Source of the DNA: an uncultured Collinsella sp.
GTDB taxonomy: Bacteria; Actinomycetota; Coriobacteriia; Coriobacteriales; Coriobacteriaceae
DNA: 33,450 bases
Assembly (NCBI GenBank): GCA_902478365.1
Contig: CABSKX010000022.1
Location: forward strand, 1 to 33,450
Direction of reading: 5' to 3'
The notes beneath the pieces were generated by a model. It was not told where the DNA came from. It made no database searches and saw nothing but the letters and a program-made list of their open reading frames with translations. How positions within the stretch are numbered: position 1 is the stretch's first letter; every line of letters starts with the position of its first letter. Position numbers and translations under genes: made by a program. This document shows positions 32,007 through 33,450 of the stretch, piece by piece.

Positions 32007-32588
32007 CTATACGAACCGATCGGGATAGAGGGTCTTGTAGCGAACCCAGGCATTATTGACACGAATCAGATACGCCTGCGTCTCGGGAAAGGTGATTGCA
32101 TTATGAAGCGACGTGCTCTGCTGCGCCCATCCGTCGACATTGCCCATGCCGGCGTTATAGGCGGCAATGGCACTGTCAGTCGACCCGTTAAAATACGTTA
32201 GAAGATACGAAAGGTACGCACATCCAAACTCGATGTTCGTAACGGGATCGTTAAGGTTGTCGGCTGAATACTCGCTACCATCGACAAGACCCTTGGCAAT
32301 CATATCCTGGGCAGTCTCGGGCATCAGCTGCATCAATCCCTGAGCGCCTTGATTCGACTCAGCCTCGGGAACCCAATTCGATTCCGACTTTATGACAGCA
32401 CACACCAGATACGGATCGAGATTGTGCGAAATGCTCGATTGCTTTATGTACGCCTCGTAGTCAATCGGATACAAAGGCTTAAAGAAGGCGGCAGGTGCAT
32501 ACGAGTAGACGAGCGAAATAATGCCGAAGACGAACATAACGGCAAGTGGCGCCACGCGATACCACGTAAAGAAACGTGTCTTAGGCAT
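32007..32588 (-). CDS. Membrane-anchored lytic transglycosylase (SLT domain)
   Basis: Lytic transglycosylases cleave the MurNAc-GlcNAc bond of peptidoglycan, leaving a 1,6-anhydro end. The 193-residue protein has one N-terminal membrane segment (about 11-30) that probably anchors it, then a goose-lysozyme-like SLT domain: catalytic glutamate in VIKSESNW (Glu69), GLMQLMPETA, and AAYNAGMGNVDGW. There is no lipobox or other domain, so it is a minimal enzyme. Its ATG overlaps the coaE stop by 8 bases (ATGCCTAA), with GGAGG inside coaE. Confidence 0.92.
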   Translation of the reverse strand: MPKTRFFTWYRVAPLAVMFVFGIISLVYSYAPAAFFKPLYPIDYEAYIKQSSISHNLDPYLVCAVIKSESNWVPEAESNQGAQGLMQLMPETAQDMIAKGLVDGSEYSADNLNDPVTNIEFGCAYLSYLLTYFNGSTDSAIAAYNAGMGNVDGWAQQSTSLHNAITFPETQAYLIRVNNAWVRYKTLYPDRFV

Positions 32589-33222
32589 CGGGCTCCTCCT
32601 TATCCACTACGTCCCCAAAGCCATGGCGCGCAAGCCATGCGTCCAGTTGTTCAAAGAGCGAGTTATCGCCCGCCGCATTATCGATTACCGTCGTAGCGAG
32701 ATTGCAAAGCGAAGCCTCATCAGGTTGGCATGCAGAGCGCGCATCAAAATCAGAGGACTCCATACCACGATGAATGGCACGCTCGCGACGAACTGCTAAA
32801 GGAGCGCTGATAACCAGAATTTCATCAGCCAGGCCAAAAGCATCCTCAAAACCAGTCGGGGCAGAAACCTCGACAACCGCAAAGGGGTAACGGGGGGACG
32901 AAACCGTACAGCAAACAGGATCGAGAATCCTCAGCGAAAGCTGTTCGATGAGAACCGGATGAACGATGTCGTTGAGCCGCGCAACTGTATCAGGAGAGGA
33001 GAAAGCTCGAGCAGCGAGGACATTGCGGCGAATGCCGCCCTCCCCGTCCAGAATGTCCCAACCGAATTCTTCCGCGAGGGCATTGACGATATCGGAGCCT
33101 GGCACATACAGCGATTTGGCAAGCTCATCCAGATCGATAAGCATGGCGCCATGAGATTTGAGATAGCGGCAGGCAGTCGATTTACCCGAAGCAATATTGC
33201 CTAAGACAAAAACGGTAAACAT
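32581..33222 (-). CDS. coaE: Dephospho-CoA kinase
   Basis: It phosphorylates dephospho-CoA, the last step of coenzyme A synthesis. The 213-residue protein has Walker A GNIASGKST (residues 8-16) and then an acidic DLDELAKSLY segment, where many CoaE proteins have DxD near the substrate. The lid/CoA region is less typical, so confidence is slightly lower than for the neighbours. I chose the ATG at 33222 because GGGAGGA lies just upstream and the P-loop then falls at the normal place; a longer frame to 33351 runs into the preceding terminator. It heads coaE-transglycosylase-(uvrB). Confidence 0.9.
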   Translation of the reverse strand: MFTVFVLGNIASGKSTACRYLKSHGAMLIDLDELAKSLYVPGSDIVNALAEEFGWDILDGEGGIRRNVLAARAFSSPDTVARLNDIVHPVLIEQLSLRILDPVCCTVSSPRYPFAVVEVSAPTGFEDAFGLADEILVISAPLAVRRERAIHRGMESSDFDARSACQPDEASLCNLATTVIDNAAGDNSLFEQLDAWLARHGFGDVVDKEEPDA

Positions 33223-33250
33223 CAAGTCCTCCCTAACGCCAATGGGAGTT

Positions 33251-33281
33251 ATTATCGCGCAAATACAAAAGAAGGACTCAA
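33251..33281 (-). promoter_or_regulatory. Weak candidate coaE promoter
   Basis: On the minus strand TTGAGT (33281-33276), a long 19-base spacer and GATAAT (33256-33251) could give a start about 22 bases before the coaE ATG. The -10 matches five of six; the spacing is not ideal. Confidence 0.3.
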
Positions 33282-33349
33282 AATACAGCCAAACAGTAAG
33301 ACAAGCTAAACGAAGGCGAGTTCTTGTATTACAACTCTCTATTAAACGC

Positions 33350-33383
33350 AAAAAAGGGGGAGGCCGCGAGGCCTCCCCCTTTT
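33350..33383 (-). terminator. Strong Rho-independent terminator upstream of coaE
   Basis: A perfect 14-bp stem, AAAAGGGGGAGGCC (33352-33365) with its complement (33370-33383), closes a GCGA-type 4-base loop. A run of T follows on the minus strand. It ends the gene to the right of coaE; the T-run on the plus strand is shorter. Confidence 0.9.
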
Positions 33384-33417
33384 AAGTTCAAGCGTACGGC
33401 TCGGTGCCGTCCACCGG

Positions 33418-33450
33418 TCAGCGGCGCCCTGGCCTCCCACGGGCTGACCC
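33418..33450 (-). CDS. Possible 3' end of an upstream gene (partial)
   Basis: Read on the minus strand, one frame gives GSARGRPGRR and a TGA at 33420-33418, 35 bases before the terminator. A basic Arg/Gly tail is common at protein ends. In other Actinobacteria the gene before coaE is often rpsA, which would fit, but ten residues cannot show it. The same segment also contains perfect inverted repeats (GGTCAGC 33416-33422 with GCTGACC 33443-33449), so the end of a structured RNA is an alternative. Confidence 0.3.
   Translation of the reverse strand, partial: GSARGRPGRR

Noticed and set aside
1..33450. tRNA genes and CRISPR arrays
   Set aside because: Intergenic gaps are mostly short and none contains a tRNA-like fold with conserved T-loop bases or a regularly spaced direct repeat.

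Overview
The window looks like chromosome from a high-GC, gut-type actinobacterium of the class Coriobacteriia; Collinsella or a close relative is my best guess. This rests on gene order, protein style and the sialic-acid cassette, not on a marker gene. Almost every gene is on the minus strand, so the window is best read from its right end to its left. Gene order follows the DNA-repair/central-metabolism superlocus known from Actinobacteria: (rpsA?) - coaE - uvrB - uvrA - uvrC - rapZ - whiA - gap - pgk - tpiA - gpmI.

Right to left: a strong terminator near 33.35 kb closes an upstream gene that is cut off by the window edge. Next come coaE, a small membrane-anchored lytic transglycosylase and uvrB (33.2-29.7 kb). 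A plus-strand island at 25.8-29.65 kb holds an Mrp/NBP35-type Fe-S carrier ATPase and two flavoproteins (an HI0933/BaiN-like one and a COG2509 one). Then uvrA, with a candidate LexA box, is followed by ybaK, murJ and uvrC. The MurJ has an unusual acidic N-terminal extension of about 250 residues containing three DETAVFL-type repeats.

Between uvrC and rapZ, which are neighbours in many Gram-positives, sits a 10.4-kb minus-strand cassette (about 17.4-7.0 kb). It has four ABC-transporter genes of the oligopeptide class (lipoprotein, permease, fused permease-ATPase, ATPase), two tandem CE7 acetylesterase-family genes, a NanA-like aldolase, a ROK kinase and NanE. Together they look like a complete uptake and catabolic route for sialic acid down to GlcNAc-6-P, with possible de-O-acetylation. 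The second CE7 protein has lost its catalytic serine. Each cassette spacer longer than a few bases carries a hairpin, two of them about 90-100 nt long. A cloverleaf-like set of nested inverted repeats lies upstream of the first gene.

At the left, rapZ and whiA are tightly coupled; the yvcK gene normally between them is absent. Monocistronic gap is followed by a strong terminator and then pgk-tpiA-gpmI, which form an overlapping operon ending in another terminator. No tRNA, rRNA, insertion sequence, phage gene or CRISPR array is recognisable.
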